From Buttiauxella sp. B2 (GTDB taxonomy: Bacteria; Pseudomonadota; Gammaproteobacteria; Enterobacterales; Enterobacteriaceae), in contig NZ_VEXQ01000004.1 of NCBI RefSeq assembly GCF_006376615.1, positions 62,001 to 126,000 of the forward strand: a stretch of DNA of 64,000 nt, in the 5' to 3' direction. Below are positions 17,328 to 28,548 of the stretch, in pieces. How positions within the stretch are numbered: position 1 is the stretch's first letter; each line of letters begins with the position of its first letter. Both the position numbers and the translations under genes were made by a program. The notes beneath the pieces were generated by a model. That model was not told the DNA's origin. It saw only the letters and a program-made list of their open reading frames with translations, and did not search any database.

Positions 17328-17432
17328 CATCAAAATATCACGCTCATTCTTGCCAGGTGTGCCGCGCCAGCCGGTTATCCGCTCAGTTGGCCCGCCACCT
17401 CCAAAGAATTTCAGCATTTAAAGGACTGCATA

Positions 17433-19757
17433 ATGAAAATTAGTGACGGTAACTGGCTCATCCAGCCTGGGCTTGCGTTGATTCACCCGATTCAGGTGTT
17501 CGACGTGGAGCAAAACGGCAACGAGATGGTGGTGTATGCGGGCACGAAAGATGTCAGCGAACGTGGCAATCAGCTTGATACACCACTGTTTACGTTGCGC
17601 TTCCTCTCACCGCAGGAAGGTATTGTCGGTGTGCGTATTGAACACTTCCAGGGGGCGGTGAATAACGGCCCACATTACCCGCTCAACGTCTTGCAAGACG
17701 TGAAAGTCACAATGCAAAACACCGCTGAGTTCGCTGAGCTGAAAAGTGGCAACCTGGCTGTGCGTGTGACCAAGGGCAACGACTGGGCGCTGGATTTCCT
17801 GCGTGACGGCGTGCGCATCACTGGTAGTGCATTCAAAAACAACGGCTACGTACAGGACGGTAACAGCGGTAATACGCATATGTTCGAGCGCCTGGATTTA
17901 GGTGTTGGCGAAACTGTTTATGGCCTCGGCGAACGTTTTACTGCACTGGTGAAAAACGGCCAAACGGTAGAAACCTGGAACCGCGACGGTGGTACTAGCA
18001 CTGAGCAATCCTACAAAAACATCCCGTTCTACCTCACCAACCGTGGTTACGGTGTGCTGGTTAATCATCCCGAATGTGTTTCCTTTGAAGTGGGTTCCGA
18101 AAAAGTTTCCAAAGTGCAGTTCAGTGTGGAAGGCGAATACCTCGAATACTTTGTGATTGACGGGCCGACACCAAAAGCGGTGCTTGACCGTTATACCCGC
18201 TTCACTGGCCGCCCGGCATTGCCGCCAGCGTGGTCTTTTGGCCTGTGGCTCACCACTTCATTTACCACCAATTACGACGAAGCGACGGTAAACAGCTTTA
18301 TCGACGGCATGGCCGAGCGTAATTTGCCGCTGCACGTCTTCCACTTCGACTGCTTCTGGATGAAAGCCTTCCAGTGGTGCGATTTTGAGTGGGATCCGGT
18401 GACTTTCCCGGACCCGGAAGGCATGTTGAAACGCCTGAAAGCGCGTGGTCTGAAAATTTGCGTGTGGATTAACCCGTATATTGGCCAAAAATCCCCACTA
18501 TTCCGCGAAGGCATGGAAAAAGGTTATCTGCTCAAACGCCCGAACGGCGCGGTGTGGCAGTGGGATAAATGGCAGCCAGGGCAGGGGATTGTTGATTTCA
18601 CTAATCCGGCGGCGTGCGAATGGTATGCAGGACACTTGAAACGCCTGGTACGCATGGGTGTGGATTGCTTTAAAACCGACTTCGGTGAGCGCATCCCAAC
18701 GAATGTGGTGTGGCACGACGGCAGCGACCCACAGAAAATGCACAACCATTATGCGTTCATCTATAACGAACTGGTGTGGAACGTGCTCAAACAAGAACTT
18801 GGCGACGAAGAAGCGGTACTGTTTGCTCGTTCGGCTTCGGTTGGCGCGCAACAATTCCCAGTTCACTGGGGCGGTGACTGCTACGCCAACTATGAATCCA
18901 TGGCGGAAAGCCTGCGCGGTGGGTTGTCACTGGGGATGTCTGGTTTCGGATTCTGGAGCCACGACATCGGCGGCTTTGAAAATACTGCACCAGCCCATGT
19001 CTATAAACGCTGGTGTGCGTTTGGGCTGCTCTCCAGCCATAGCCGTCTGCATGGTAGTAAATCGTACCGTGTGCCATGGGCGTATGACGATGAAGCTTGC
19101 GATGTGGTGCGCCACTTCACGCAGTGGAAATCACGCATGATGCCGTATCTGTATCGCCAGGCGGCACAAGCAGCAGAATTCGGTACGCCGATGATGCGTG
19201 CCATGATGCTGGAGTTCCCGGACGATCCTGGTTGCGATTATCTCGACCGCCAGTACATGCTGGGCGATTCGGTGATGGTTGCACCGGTGTTCACTGAAGC
19301 GGGCGATGTGCAATTTTATCTACCAGAAGGCCGCTGGACGCATCTGTTCAACAATGCTGAGGCACAAGGCAGCCGCTGGCATAAAGAGAAACATGATTTC
19401 CAAAGCCTGCCAGTGTACGTGCGTGACAACACGCTGTTAGCGTTGGGCAACAACGACCAAAAACCGGATTACGCATGGCACGAAGGTACCGCCTTCCAGT
19501 TGTTTAATTTGGACAATGGACGCGAGGCTATCTGCGAAGTCCCGGCAACAGACGGTTCAATTATCTACACGCTGAAAGTTAAGCGAGAAGGCAACTCACT
19601 GACGGTGCAAGGTGAAGGCCAGGCGAAAAACTGGACGCTGTGCTTGCGCAATATCGGCAAGGTGCAGAGCGTTAAGCAAGGCCGCAGCATTGTGGGTGAG
19701 CAGGGAGTGGTGATTGCACCAGATTCGCACGAATCGCGTTTGGTGATTGAGCTGTAA
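17433..19757 (+). CDS. yicI: alpha-xylosidase YicI (GH31)
   Basis: A 774-residue family GH31 glycosidase. E. coli YicI (772 residues) releases alpha-xylose from the non-reducing end of isoprimeverose-type xyloglucan fragments. The nucleophile motif is KTDFGERIP and the acid/base region is [13 protein letters not shown]. The (beta/alpha)8 barrel starts around [17 protein letters not shown]. The start [20 protein letters not shown] aligns with the E. coli start. It has no signal peptide and acts in the cytoplasm on imported xylosides. The usual partner transporter yicJ is missing next door, so the substrate must enter by another route or the enzyme is orphaned. Confidence 0.96.
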   Translation: MKISDGNWLIQPGLALIHPIQVFDVEQNGNEMVVYAGTKDVSERGNQLDTPLFTLRFLSPQEGIVGVRIEHFQGAVNNGPHYPLNVLQDVKVTMQNTAEFAELKSGNLAVRVTKGNDWALDFLRDGVRITGSAFKNNGYVQDGNSGNTHMFERLDLGVGETVYGLGERFTALVKNGQTVETWNRDGGTSTEQSYKNIPFYLTNRGYGVLVNHPECVSFEVGSEKVSKVQFSVEGEYLEYFVIDGPTPKAVLDRYTRFTGRPALPPAWSFGLWLTTSFTTNYDEATVNSFIDGMAERNLPLHVFHFDCFWMKAFQWCDFEWDPVTFPDPEGMLKRLKARGLKICVWINPYIGQKSPLFREGMEKGYLLKRPNGAVWQWDKWQPGQGIVDFTNPAACEWYAGHLKRLVRMGVDCFKTDFGERIPTNVVWHDGSDPQKMHNHYAFIYNELVWNVLKQELGDEEAVLFARSASVGAQQFPVHWGGDCYANYESMAESLRGGLSLGMSGFGFWSHDIGGFENTAPAHVYKRWCAFGLLSSHSRLHGSKSYRVPWAYDDEACDVVRHFTQWKSRMMPYLYRQAAQAAEFGTPMMRAMMLEFPDDPGCDYLDRQYMLGDSVMVAPVFTEAGDVQFYLPEGRWTHLFNNAEAQGSRWHKEKHDFQSLPVYVRDNTLLALGNNDQKPDYAWHEGTAFQLFNLDNGREAICEVPATDGSIIYTLKVKREGNSLTVQGEGQAKNWTLCLRNIGKVQSVKQGRSIVGEQGVVIAPDSHESRLVIEL

Positions 19758-19888
19758 TATTTATCCCCAGGCTCCTTTCCATTCAGGGGGGAGCCAAATA
19801 CTTGTCATTACTCCTCGCAATACTCATTAACAATCTGTCTTGCTTCAAAGAGATACAATCCCGCCCATTAAAAAAGGGATGTAATACT

Positions 19889-20110
19889 ATGAAAAAAATC
19901 TTATCCATACTGCTGCTAGCCGCCGTTGCGCTGACGACCACAGCTTGTTCAAGTAGCTACATTATGTCCACCAAACGTGGCGACATGATTGTTACCCAGG
20001 GTAAACCGGAAATAGACAAAGACACGGGTATGACGAGCTACACTGATGAACAAGGTAATGAGCGGCAGATCAACAGCAATGAAATCATGCATATGATTAA
20101 GAAAGACTGA
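19889..20110 (+). CDS. YgdI/YgdR-type small lipoprotein (DUF903)
   Basis: A 73-residue protein starting MKKILSILLLAAVALTTTAC: a signal peptide with lipobox TTAC and Cys at about residue 20. The mature part (SSSYIMSTKRGDMIVTQGKP ... GMTSYTDEQGNERQINSNEI) matches the DUF903 fold of E. coli YgdI/YgdR, an SH3-like lipoprotein of unknown function. I chose ATG 19889 because it gives the canonical leader; upstream in-frame codons are not homologous. It is monocistronic. Confidence 0.88.
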   Translation: MKKILSILLLAAVALTTTACSSSYIMSTKRGDMIVTQGKPEIDKDTGMTSYTDEQGNERQINSNEIMHMIKKD

Positions 20111-20151
20111 CTCTTCCTGCTAAAATACCAGCCAGCGTATGTTGGCTGGAA

Positions 20152-21069
20152 TCACTCTTCAGAATGACTTGCTCGCCACGCAATATCCCGCATAGCATCC
20201 CGCGCTGTTTGGCTGATGCCACCTAATTGAAAGAAACCATGAATTACGCCGAGGTAACGCTGGCAGGTGCAAGGCACGCCTTGATGTGTCAACCGGTTAT
20301 AAAGCAACTCACCCTCATCTCTCAGCGGGTCGTACTCGGCTGTGATGATGTGAACGGGTGGAAGCCCGGAAAAATCTTCACGCCATAACGGGCTGGCTTC
20401 TGGGTGTAGTTTATCCACGTGCGGTAAATAGGCTTCAAACCCGCTCAAGAGCGTGTCCCGTGTAATCACATAGTCATCACCATGTTGCTGATAACTAGCC
20501 GATTGTGCACTGGCATCCAGCATTGGGTAAATCAGCATCAGGTTTGCAGGCCGCCAGTTCCCGGCAGCTTTTAGGCGCAGTGCCGTAACCAGTGCAATAT
20601 GACCGCCTGCGCTGTCGCCAGCCAATGTCACCTTTTCGCGATCGACACCCAACAATTGAGCGTGCTGCCAGATAGCATTTGCGGCTAGTTCCGCATCGTT
20701 GTGTGCTGCTGGGTAAATATGTTCGGGTGCCAGACGGTACTGCACCGCAATCACCCGGCAGCCGCTGAAAAACGACAGCTGGCGTAGTTGCTTTTCATGC
20801 GTGGCAAAGCCACCACTGACAAAACAGCCGCCGTGATAATAAATAACGGTCGGTAATATCCCTCTAGCCTTTAACGGCGAAACCACTCGCAACGTTATAC
20901 CTTCGAGTTCTCGTTCTTCGACATTAACGCGTTGTTCTGCGCCTCCAGCCAATACGGCACTGGCGATATATCCAGCACGGCGCTCGTCCATAGACTGTTC
21001 TCGTGAAGAAGAACGTCCGGCGGCGATAAACTTTTCTACCAAGTCGGCAATAGCAGGTTCGAGTGCCAT
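20152..21069 (-). CDS. alpha/beta-hydrolase, HSL-type esterase
   Basis: A 305-residue esterase/lipase of the hormone-sensitive-lipase (Aes-like) family. The oxyanion-hole motif is YYHGGCFVSGG near residue 80. The nucleophile elbow is GDSAGGH near 150. The catalytic Asp is likely in EYDPLRDEG and the His in IHGFFQLGG. There is no signal peptide. The physiological substrate is unknown; such enzymes cleave short acyl esters. It stands alone on the minus strand. The clear triad makes the family assignment strong and the function open. Confidence 0.85.
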   Translation of the reverse strand: MALEPAIADLVEKFIAAGRSSSREQSMDERRAGYIASAVLAGGAEQRVNVEERELEGITLRVVSPLKARGILPTVIYYHGGCFVSGGFATHEKQLRQLSFFSGCRVIAVQYRLAPEHIYPAAHNDAELAANAIWQHAQLLGVDREKVTLAGDSAGGHIALVTALRLKAAGNWRPANLMLIYPMLDASAQSASYQQHGDDYVITRDTLLSGFEAYLPHVDKLHPEASPLWREDFSGLPPVHIITAEYDPLRDEGELLYNRLTHQGVPCTCQRYLGVIHGFFQLGGISQTARDAMRDIAWRASHSEE

Positions 21070-21302
21070 AATGAATTCCTTTTACTGTATGAATAACCAG
21101 TTATACGCCGATTTCAGCACCTGGTGAAGCTGGTTTTTTCACCAATTGAAGATTCTGGAAAGAGCCTCGAAGAAATGAAATGTTGGTAAATCAAACCATT
21201 TTAATTTCGAGTGATAGATGTATTCTTTGGGGCGAGGTGAGGTTGAAATTTAGACGGAATTAAAACCAGGGATGCTATTTGATAGCTCTAACAGGAGATG
21301 CC

Positions 21303-21426
21303 ATGGAACGAAATTTGTCGAAAGAAGAGTCAGCTAAAACCGCCAGGGATAGTGCATTTGGTTTGTGCGGAATTCGACCGGGATGATTCCTTTGAATATA
21401 ACGCTATAGGTAAAGAGACTGAGTAG
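21303..21426 (+). pseudogene. possible small gene broken by a frameshift
   Basis: An ATG with a good ribosome site (AGGAGATGCC) opens a frame reading MERNLSKEESAKTARDSAFG that stops after 27 codons at 21386. Removing one G at the TTTGG run (about 21360) instead gives a continuous reading into VCAEFDRDDSFEYNAIGKET followed by E and TAG at 21426. The second part is charged and looks protein-like. I do not recognise either half. It may be a decayed gene, a sequencing slip or coincidence. Confidence 0.35.
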
Positions 21427-21450
21427 CTACTGGCTTGAACGTCATGTAAA

Positions 21451-21525
21451 TGTCGGATGTCGCTAACGCTAATCCGACCTACAAAGCCGAAATTGTAGGG
21501 TGGATTAGCGCAAGCGACATCCACC
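21451..21525. repeat. inverted pair of a GTAGGGTGG-type intergenic repeat (copy A)
   Basis: Two related units face each other: GTCGGATGTCGCTAACGCTA (with ATCCGACCTAC) and, inverted, GTAGGGTGGATTAGCGCAAG (with CGACATCCACC). Each half is itself palindromic. Related copies lie at 39889 and 46833. It sits between a broken small ORF and the end of fdhE. Confidence 0.8.
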
Positions 21526-21534
21526 GCTAATAAC

Positions 21535-22464
21535 TTACTCCCCTTCACCTGGGAACAGGAAAGGGTTGATGCTACTACGGGCAAAGCCTTCTTGTTCCAT
21601 GCGTGCGTCCAGTACCAGCGAGGCTAAATCGTCGGCTACGGCTTCCACTTTGGCATCTTTTTCCTGATATAAAATCTTCAGGTAAGTGCCGCAGTCGCCA
21701 CAGCTTTCCGCTTTAATCGCTGACTGCTCGCTGTCCAGCGACCAGTAGTTCAAATCGCGGGTTTGCTCGCAGTTGCTGCATTTCACACGCACAACGTGCC
21801 ATTCGGTTTCGCACAGGTTGCAGTGCAAATAACGCAGGCCACTGGTGCCGCCAATTTGCACAACGCTGGAAACCGGGATCGATCCGCAAACCGGGCAGAA
21901 CTGGCGTTGTTCACCGTATTCTGCTTTCGCTTTACCTGGGATCATGCTTGCCATTTGCGCCCAGTAGAGCGACAGCGCAGCCCAAATGAATGGCGCTTTA
22001 TCGCTGCTTACTAACGCAAAATCTGCGTTGAACAGAGCGGTTGCCATCTCTTCGAGCTCAAACGAAGACGCTTTTTCGAGGTTCTCGATAACTGCCAGCG
22101 CCTGGCCGTCCATTTCTGGTTTCAGCTCGGCAATTAGCGAATTGAGCAGGCGCTGCCAGTGCGGATCGCGCGGCAGAACGTGAATATCCAACGGTGGCTT
22201 GCCGGTTTCAGAGGATTTCTGAATCAGCCCGGTTAAATCCATTTGCAGCGGGTGGTCGTACAGCACCACTTCCTGCGCGTGGGCGATAAGTGCGGCAAAA
22301 CGCAAAAAATCGCCCAGAGGATTATCGGTAGCCAGCTCGCGCAGGCGTTCTGCGCGGCGGTTGTAGAGATTTTTCAGCCGGGGGAACAATAACGGCGGGA
22401 TCATCTCCGCCGTACGTTTATCGCTCGTCGCAAGCTGGTCTTGCGGGATTATGCGAATACTCAT
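21535..22464 (-). CDS. fdhE: FdhE, formate dehydrogenase accessory protein
   Basis: A 309-residue cytoplasmic rubredoxin-like protein needed for active formate dehydrogenases N and O. Four Cys-X2-Cys pairs in the C-terminal half (CPVCG, CNLCE, CSNCE, CGDCG at about residues 185-275) form two iron/zinc sites. Length matches E. coli (309). It is the last gene of the fdo operon, overlapping the fdoI stop by 4 bases, so translation is coupled. A role in interaction with the catalytic subunit before export is known for the family. Confidence 0.97.
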   Translation of the reverse strand: MSIRIIPQDQLATSDKRTAEMIPPLLFPRLKNLYNRRAERLRELATDNPLGDFLRFAALIAHAQEVVLYDHPLQMDLTGLIQKSSETGKPPLDIHVLPRDPHWQRLLNSLIAELKPEMDGQALAVIENLEKASSFELEEMATALFNADFALVSSDKAPFIWAALSLYWAQMASMIPGKAKAEYGEQRQFCPVCGSIPVSSVVQIGGTSGLRYLHCNLCETEWHVVRVKCSNCEQTRDLNYWSLDSEQSAIKAESCGDCGTYLKILYQEKDAKVEAVADDLASLVLDARMEQEGFARSSINPFLFPGEGE

Positions 22465-23096
22465 TCCGATCGTTTTTCCTGTTTCTGGCGAACTTCACGA
22501 TACCATTTCGGATGGTGTTTCTTCGCCCAGGACGTTGTGACCCAGCCTTCCACCATCGCAGTAATCGTGCCTTTCACCCAAAGGGCGGCGTAGATGTGGA
22601 CCATAATAACCACAATCAATGCCACTGCGGCAAATGAATGCACCATCAGGGCGACACGAATCAACGGGATTGGGAAAGCAGGCGCGAAGTAAGGACGCCA
22701 GATAACCACGCCACTCACTAACAACAGCACCAGGAAAATAATCGCCGCCCAGAATACGCATTTCTGGCCGAAGTTATAACGCCCGGTATCACCCACTTCC
22801 TCGTTGACGACGATCTTACGAATATTCTTCGCCCAAAAGATATCATCCCGATTGATTAGGTTATGGTGCCAGTAACGGAAAAACATGATGATAAACGATG
22901 CAAACATCACCACACCGACGAACGGGTGGAGGATGCGCGCCAGCTGCGGCGTGCCAAGAATGTTCATCAACCAGTTGAAGGATGGGAAGAAGAAGCCCAG
23001 CCCGCTTACCGCCGCCAGCACAAAACAGAAAGCGGTAATCCAGTGGTTGATACGTTCAGGCGCGCTATAACGCTGAATGGTCACTTGTTTTTTCAT
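22461..23096 (-). CDS. fdoI: formate dehydrogenase-O cytochrome b556 subunit
   Basis: A 211-residue inner-membrane diheme cytochrome b with four hydrophobic helices (for example [20 protein letters not shown] near the N terminus and [20 protein letters not shown] later). It carries the histidines expected to ligate heme b. It receives electrons from the FdoH iron-sulfur chain and reduces quinone. Length matches E. coli FdoI. It overlaps fdoH and fdhE by 4 bases each in a tight operon. Confidence 0.97.
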   Translation of the reverse strand: MKKQVTIQRYSAPERINHWITAFCFVLAAVSGLGFFFPSFNWLMNILGTPQLARILHPFVGVVMFASFIIMFFRYWHHNLINRDDIFWAKNIRKIVVNEEVGDTGRYNFGQKCVFWAAIIFLVLLLVSGVVIWRPYFAPAFPIPLIRVALMVHSFAAVALIVVIMVHIYAALWVKGTITAMVEGWVTTSWAKKHHPKWYREVRQKQEKRSE

Positions 23097-23998
23097 GGCT
23101 TGCGCACCTCGTCATCGTCATGGTGCAGGTTATCGTCCTCTTCATCGGCACGGTTCGGACCGACACCAACATAGTGGAACACGCTGGCGGCAAAGGTTGC
23201 AGCAAAGCCGATAGCGGCCAGCGGCTTCCAGACACCTTTCCAGAATTTCACGGTTGGGCTGATGGACGGATTCTCCGGCAGGCCGTGATACAACGTCGGC
23301 TTGTCCGCATGATGCAGCACATACATAACGTGTGTACCGCCAACACCTTCCGGATCGTACAACCCAGCGTTGTCGTAACCGCGAGTTTTCAGTTCAGCAA
23401 CGCGTTCGCCTGCCAGGTTTTTCATATCCTCTTTCGAGCCGAAATGAATGGCACCTGTTGGGCAAGTTTTCACGCATGCTGGCTCCTGGCCGACATTCAC
23501 ACGGTCTACACACAAAGTGCATTTGTAGACACGGTTATCCTCCGGGTTCAGGCGCGGTACGTCGAACGGGCAACCGGCGATGCAGTAACCGCAGCCGATG
23601 CACTGTTCTGATTGGAAATCGACAATGCCGTTAGCGTACTGAATGATTGCGCCTTCAGCCGGACACGCCTTCAGGCAGCCTGGATCTGCGCAGTGCATAC
23701 AGCCGTCTTTGCGGATAAGCCATTCCAGTTTGTCGTTCTGTTCGACTTCCGAGAATCGCATTACCGTCCATGATTTGGCGGTTAAATCCGCCGGGTTGTC
23801 ATACACCCCGACGTTGCTGCCGATTTCATCGCGTAGATCGTTCCACTCCGAGCACGCCACCTGGCAAGCTTTGCAGCCAATGCAGGTGGTGACGTCGATA
23901 AGTTTCGCGACATCTTCCTGGTGATCCCGCGCCTGAGGCGCGGGAGTAAGGCCGTTGGTGGCGGAACGACGGATAATATCCTGAGATTGATAAGCCAT
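23093..23998 (-). CDS. fdoH: formate dehydrogenase-O iron-sulfur subunit
   Basis: A 301-residue subunit with four [4Fe-4S] ferredoxin-type clusters. The cysteine groups are [41 protein letters not shown] and [17 protein letters not shown] single C-terminal membrane anchor ([20 protein letters not shown]) lies near residue 265. It transfers electrons from the molybdenum selenoprotein FdoG to cytochrome FdoI on the periplasmic face. It lies between fdoG and fdoI with overlaps. Confidence 0.97.
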   Translation of the reverse strand: MAYQSQDIIRRSATNGLTPAPQARDHQEDVAKLIDVTTCIGCKACQVACSEWNDLRDEIGSNVGVYDNPADLTAKSWTVMRFSEVEQNDKLEWLIRKDGCMHCADPGCLKACPAEGAIIQYANGIVDFQSEQCIGCGYCIAGCPFDVPRLNPEDNRVYKCTLCVDRVNVGQEPACVKTCPTGAIHFGSKEDMKNLAGERVAELKTRGYDNAGLYDPEGVGGTHVMYVLHHADKPTLYHGLPENPSISPTVKFWKGVWKPLAAIGFAATFAASVFHYVGVGPNRADEEDDNLHHDDDEVRKP

Positions 23999-24010
23999 AA
24001 TTCGTCTCCG

Positions 24011-27000
24011 TTATACCTTTTCCACGTTGACCAGGAACGCCTTAAATTCAGGCGTTTGCGTGTTGGCATCACCGACAAACGGCGTCAAAGTGTTGGCGAT
24101 AAAGCCTTTCTTCGCAACACCCTCGTAACCCCAGTGAATTGGGATCCCGATGGTATCCACTTTCTGGCCGTTCACATCAAGCTGGCGAATACGTTTGGTC
24201 ACCACTGCTTTGGCTTTGATAAAGCCGCGGTTGGAGGAGACTTTCACCGTATCGCCGTGAGCAATACCGAGTGAGTTCGCGAGCTTTTCGCCAATCTCGA
24301 TAAACTGCTCTGGCTGCGCGATGGCGTTTAACACCGCGTGTTTGGTCCAGTAGTGGAAATGCTCGGTCAGACGATAAGTGGTGCCGACATATGGGAATAA
24401 GTCCGGCTTGCCCATCGCTTCCAGATCACCTTTAAACACGCGTGCAGCCGGGTTGGAAACCACATTCGGGTGCAACGGGTTGGTACCCAGCGGCGTTTCA
24501 AACGGCTCGTAGTGTTCCGGGAACGGCCCTTCTGCCATTTTGTCGATAGCGAACAGACGCCCTAAACCTTCTGGCTGCATGATGAACGGCCCAACGTCGG
24601 TGCCCGGTGCCGCAGTGCTATAGTCTGCAATATCCGCACCGCTCCACTTCGCGCCATCCCAGGAAATCAGGCGGCGTTTTTCATCCCACGGTTTACCCTG
24701 AGGGTCAGCGGAAGCACGGTTATACAGAATGCGACGGTTGAGCGGCCACGCCCAGGCCCAGCCCAGCGTGTTGCCAAGACCAGACGGATCGGCGTTATCA
24801 CGACGGGCCATTTGGTTGCCTTCTGGCGTCCAGCTACCGGCGAAAATCCAGCAGCCACTTGAGGTTGTGCCATCATCGCGCAGTTGGGCGAACGAACTAA
24901 GCTGCTGACCTTTTTTCACCAGCACCGCGCCGGTTGCCTGATCAACCACGTCTTGCAACGCTTTACCGTTGCTCTCCATGGCCACTTCTTCTGGCGCTGG
25001 GTTATCGGGTGTCAGATAATTCCAGGACATGCTCAGCACTTGCTCAGGTGCTGCACCACCCTCGCTCAGGTACATATGACGCAGACGGGTAAAGATACCG
25101 GAGAGAATTTCGCCGTCGTTCAGCGCTTCCCCTGGAGCGTCCGCACCTTTCCAGTGCCACTGCAACCAGCGGCCGGAGTTAACGATAGAACCGTTTTCTT
25201 CGGCGAAACAGGTCGATGGTAAGCGGAACACTTCGGTCTGGATTTTCGACGGGTCAACATCGTTAAACTCGCCGTGGTTTTGCCAGAAGTTCGCGGTTTC
25301 TGTGTTCAGCGGGTCGATGGTCACGAGGAATTTCAGCTTCGACAGTGACGCAATGACTTTGTTTTTGTTCGGGAACGATGCAACAGGGTTAAAGCCCTGG
25401 CACAGGTAGCCGTTCACTTTGCCCTGGTTCATCATCTCGAAATATTGCAGGACGTCGTAGCCCTTGTCCCACTTCGGCAACCAGTCATAACCCCAGCTGT
25501 TTTCTGCTGTGGATTTGTCGCCGTAGAAGGCTTTCATCATCGAAACGAAGAATTTCGGGTAGTTACCCCAGTAGTTTACCTGGCCTTCCAGCAGCGGTTT
25601 TGGCGTGTTGGCGGCAAGATAAGTCTGGAGATCTGGCTGTTTTTCGCTTGGCAGCGTCAAGTAGCCAGGCAGGCTTTGTGACAACAAGCCGAGGTCGGTC
25701 AGCCCCTGAATGTTAGAGTGACCGCGCAGGGCGTTTACGCCACCGCCTGCCATTCCCATGTTGCCGAGCAGCAATTGAATCATCGCCATGGTGCGAATGT
25801 TTTGCGAACCCACGGAGTGCTGCGTCCAGCCCAGTGCATACAAGAACGACGCAGTTTTATTTTTTGCGCTGGTTTCTGCGATGTATTCACAAACTTTCAG
25901 GAAATCGTCTTTTGGGGTGCCGCAAATATTGGAAACTACGTCTGGTGTGTAGCGGGAAACGTGCTCTTTTAGCAGATTCCACACGCAACGTGGATGGCTC
26001 AGGGTCAGGTCGCGTTTGGCGAAGCCCTTCTCATCCAGCTCATAGTTCCAGGTAGTTTTGTCATATTTACGGTTCGCCGCGTCGTAGCCTGAGAACAGAC
26101 CGTCGTCGAAGCTGTAATCCCCACGCACAATCAGATTGGCGTTGGTGTAAGCCTCAACGTATTCGCGGTTGAATTTATTGTTGTTTATCAGGTACAGCAG
26201 TACGCCTGACAAGAAGGCAATGTCAGAACCGGAGCGAATTGGAGTATAGAAATCCGCCACCGAAGCGGTACGCGTAAAGCGCGGATCGATAACAATCAGC
26301 TTCGCGCCATTGTGGATTTTGGCTTCCATCGCCCAGCGGAATCCGACTGGATGCGCTTCAGCTGCGTTCCCACCCATGACAATAACAAGATCGGCGTTCT
26401 TAATATCAACCCAGTGGTTGGTCATCGCACCGCGGCCAAATGTTGGAGCAAGACTTGCTACCGTTGGTCCGTGTCAGACACGCGCCTGGTTATCCACGGC
26501 AAGCATGCCGAGGGCGCGGGAAAATTTCTGGGTTAAATAGCCGGTTTCATTACTGGATGCAGAGGCGCACAACATGCCGGTAGAGAGCCAGCGGTTTACC
26601 GTGGTTCCCTGTTCGTTCTGGGCAATAAAGTTAGCGTCGCGGTCTGCTTTCATCAGTTTGGCGATGCGGTCAAAGGCATCTTCCCAACTGATTTGCTGCC
26701 ATTTATCGGATCCGGCCGCACGGTATGACGGGAATTTCAGGCGGCTTTCGCTGTGAATGAAATCCACAAGACCAGCGCCTTTAGGGCAAAGTGCACCGCG
26801 GTTTACCGGATGGTCCGGGTCGCCCTCGATATGGAAGATGGATGCTTTGGCATTTTTCGCGCCGTCACCGAGGCTGTACATTAATAGCCCACAACCGACG
26901 GAACAGTATGTGCAGGTGTTACGGGTTTCACGGGTTCGCAGTAGTTTGTACTGCCGAGTTTCCGCAAGCGCAACGCCTGGGGCAAAACCCAGAGCCGCTG

Positions 27001-27061
27001 CCGTAGTCCCTGCCATACCGCCAGCACAGATCTTAAAGAACTGCCTTCTGCTGACCTGCAT
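24011..27061 (-). CDS. fdoG: formate dehydrogenase-O catalytic subunit (selenoprotein)
   Basis: A 1016-residue molybdopterin selenoprotein. A Tat signal (SRRQFFK near residue 5) exports it with FdoH. A [4Fe-4S] cluster is bound by CTYCSVGCG and a later Cys near residue 90. The in-frame TGA at 26474-26476 encodes selenocysteine at residue 196 in the sequence QARV-Sec-HGPTVAS, identical to E. coli FdoG, so this is one gene and not two fragments. The start is at 27061 (MQVSRRQFF) because AAGGAG precedes it; an upstream in-frame ATG at 27082 would place that ribosome site inside the coding region. It oxidises formate in the periplasm and passes electrons to quinone. Confidence 0.97.
26437..26476 (-). 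promoter_or_regulatory. SECIS element for selenocysteine insertion in fdoG
   Basis: Immediately after the UGA the message can fold a hairpin with stem AGCAA/UUGCU and loop GUC (plus-strand 26445-26462). This resembles the bacterial SECIS apical loop with a bulged U recognised by SelB in fdhF and fdnG. Confidence 0.75.
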
Positions 27062-27082
27062 GGGTGCTCCTTTTTTCGACAT

Positions 27083-27234
27083 TTTTCACATGACTTATTT
27101 TGGTGTATTTTTTGCGGTCTATGCCGCAAAGGTTCACAATCAAAGCGAAACTGGTAATAACCCCTCATCCCAAAGGGGTAGTGCTTCAGAATACCACATT
27201 AGAATTAAGGCTGTTCCAATCAGGTTAAGACAAA
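27083..27234. promoter_or_regulatory. divergent fdoG-fdhD control region
   Basis: 152 bases separate the divergent fdo operon and fdhD. I saw no distinct FNR or NarL site. This fits the low constitutive expression known for E. coli fdo. Confidence 0.4.
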
Positions 27235-28062
27235 GTGAACAAATCAGACCCAAATCAGGACAAAATTGTGAACGCCGTCACTGGCGCGCGGACAATAGAG
27301 TTGTGGCAGCGCCACGATTTACTCCAGGCTAAAGGCGACTGGCTGGCTGAAGAAGTCCCGGTGGCGTTGGTCTACAACGGTATTTCGCATGTGGTCATGA
27401 TGGCCTCGCCTAAAGATCTGGAACTGTTTGCGTTAGGTTTTTCCTTATCTGAAGGAATCATTGAATCCCCCGCAGACATTTACGGTATTGATGTCTCGGC
27501 CGTTTGTAACGGCTTAGAAGTACACATCGAGCTTTCGAGCCGTCGCTTTATGGGGCTGAAAGAACGCCGCCGCTCACTTGCTGGCCGTACCGGTTGCGGC
27601 GTGTGTGGCGTTGAACAACTCAATGATATTGGCCGCCCTATTACACCTTTGCCTTTCACACAAACTTTTGATTTGAACAAATTGGATGAAGCCTTAATCC
27701 AGATGCGTGATTACCAGCCGGTTGGGCAACTCACCGGTTGTACGCATGCCGCACTTTGGCTTAACGAAAACGGCACTATTCTGGATGGCAAAGAAGACAT
27801 TGGCCGCCATGTGGCGTTGGATAAACTGCTCGGGGCGCGAGCCCGCAGTGGCTGGCATAACGGTGCGGTCTTAGTCTCAAGCCGCGCAAGCTATGAGATG
27901 GTGCAAAAATCGGCCCAGTGCGGTGTAGAAATTTTGTTTGCTGTTTCTGCGGCTACAACGCTTGCGGTAGAAGTCGCACAGCGCTGCAATCTGACGCTGG
28001 TGGGCTTTAGTAAACCTGGCCGTGCGACGGTTTATACGCATCCGGAGCGGTTGAAAGCGTAA
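27235..28062 (+). CDS. fdhD: FdhD, sulfur carrier for formate dehydrogenases
   Basis: A 275-residue protein that transfers sulfur from IscS to the molybdenum cofactor of formate dehydrogenases, a step required for activity. The essential Cys-X2-Cys lies in [16 protein letters not shown] near residue 120. The conserved blocks [20 protein letters not shown] and CTHAALW match E. coli FdhD (277). The start is GTG at 27235. It is divergent from fdoG, the same arrangement as in E. coli. Confidence 0.96.
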   Translation: MNKSDPNQDKIVNAVTGARTIELWQRHDLLQAKGDWLAEEVPVALVYNGISHVVMMASPKDLELFALGFSLSEGIIESPADIYGIDVSAVCNGLEVHIELSSRRFMGLKERRRSLAGRTGCGVCGVEQLNDIGRPITPLPFTQTFDLNKLDEALIQMRDYQPVGQLTGCTHAALWLNENGTILDGKEDIGRHVALDKLLGARARSGWHNGAVLVSSRASYEMVQKSAQCGVEILFAVSAATTLAVEVAQRCNLTLVGFSKPGRATVYTHPERLKA

Positions 28063-28076
28063 AAATACACGCTTTG

Positions 28077-28090
28077 TACATATCGTTACG
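28077..28090 (+). promoter_or_regulatory. RstA box upstream of asr
   Basis: TACATATCGTTACG matches the RstA consensus TACATNTNGTTACA at all but the last base. RstBA is known to activate asr in E. coli and Salmonella at low pH. It lies about 100 bases upstream of the asr start. Confidence 0.75.
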
Positions 28091-28188
28091 TGCCGACACC
28101 AATCACTCACGGAAGGTATTTGTTTATTGGAATAGAGTTATTTCAACGGGCCGACCGGCCACTCATAAACAAATACGAGACTATTAAA

Positions 28189-28491
28189 ATGAAAAAAGTA
28201 TTAACTCTGATTGCTGTCGCTGTAATGGGTCTGTCTTCTGTCGCTTTCGCCGCTGATACCACCGCAGCGCCTGCTCCAGCAAAACACACCACTACTACGC
28301 ACCATAAGAAACACCACAAAGCAGCCCCTGTAGCCCAGAAAGCGCAAGCGGCTAAAAAGCACCACAAAAAAGCAACTACATCAGCAACCCCGGCTGCTCC
28401 TCAGAAAGCCCAGGCTGCCAAAAAGCACCACAAAAAAGCGGCTACCCCAGTAGCGCCAGCAGCAAAACCAGCGGTTAAACCAGCTGCGTAA
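28189..28491 (+). CDS. asr: Asr, acid-shock protein
   Basis: A 100-residue exported protein that is very rich in Ala, Lys and His. A signal peptide ends after SSVAFA. The body consists of repeats such as [11 protein letters not shown], present twice, with related [14 protein letters not shown] segments. E. coli Asr is cleaved and accumulates in the periplasm under acid shock, probably as a buffering or shielding protein. I set the start at ATG 28189, which gives the standard leader [20 protein letters not shown]; an upstream in-frame extension from 28090 lacks any signal. An RstA box lies upstream and a strong terminator downstream. Confidence 0.94.
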   Translation: MKKVLTLIAVAVMGLSSVAFAADTTAAPAPAKHTTTTHHKKHHKAAPVAQKAQAAKKHHKKATTSATPAAPQKAQAAKKHHKKAATPVAPAAKPAVKPAA

Positions 28492-28518
28492 GTCTGCAAT
28501 CTGAGCATCCTCATTATT

Positions 28519-28548
28519 AAAAACACCCGGCTTGCCGGGTGTTTTTTT
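28519..28548 (+). terminator. intrinsic terminator after asr
   Basis: ACACCCGG/CCGGGTGT with a 4-base loop, flanked by A and T tracts, 30 bases after the asr stop. The A/T flanks make it potentially bidirectional. Confidence 0.9.

Noticed and set aside
24011-27082. Two separate reading frames suggesting fdoG is split or a pseudogene
   Set aside because: The break is a single TGA at the exact selenocysteine position (QARV-Sec-HGP), followed by a SECIS hairpin, with selC in the same window. It is one intact selenoprotein gene.
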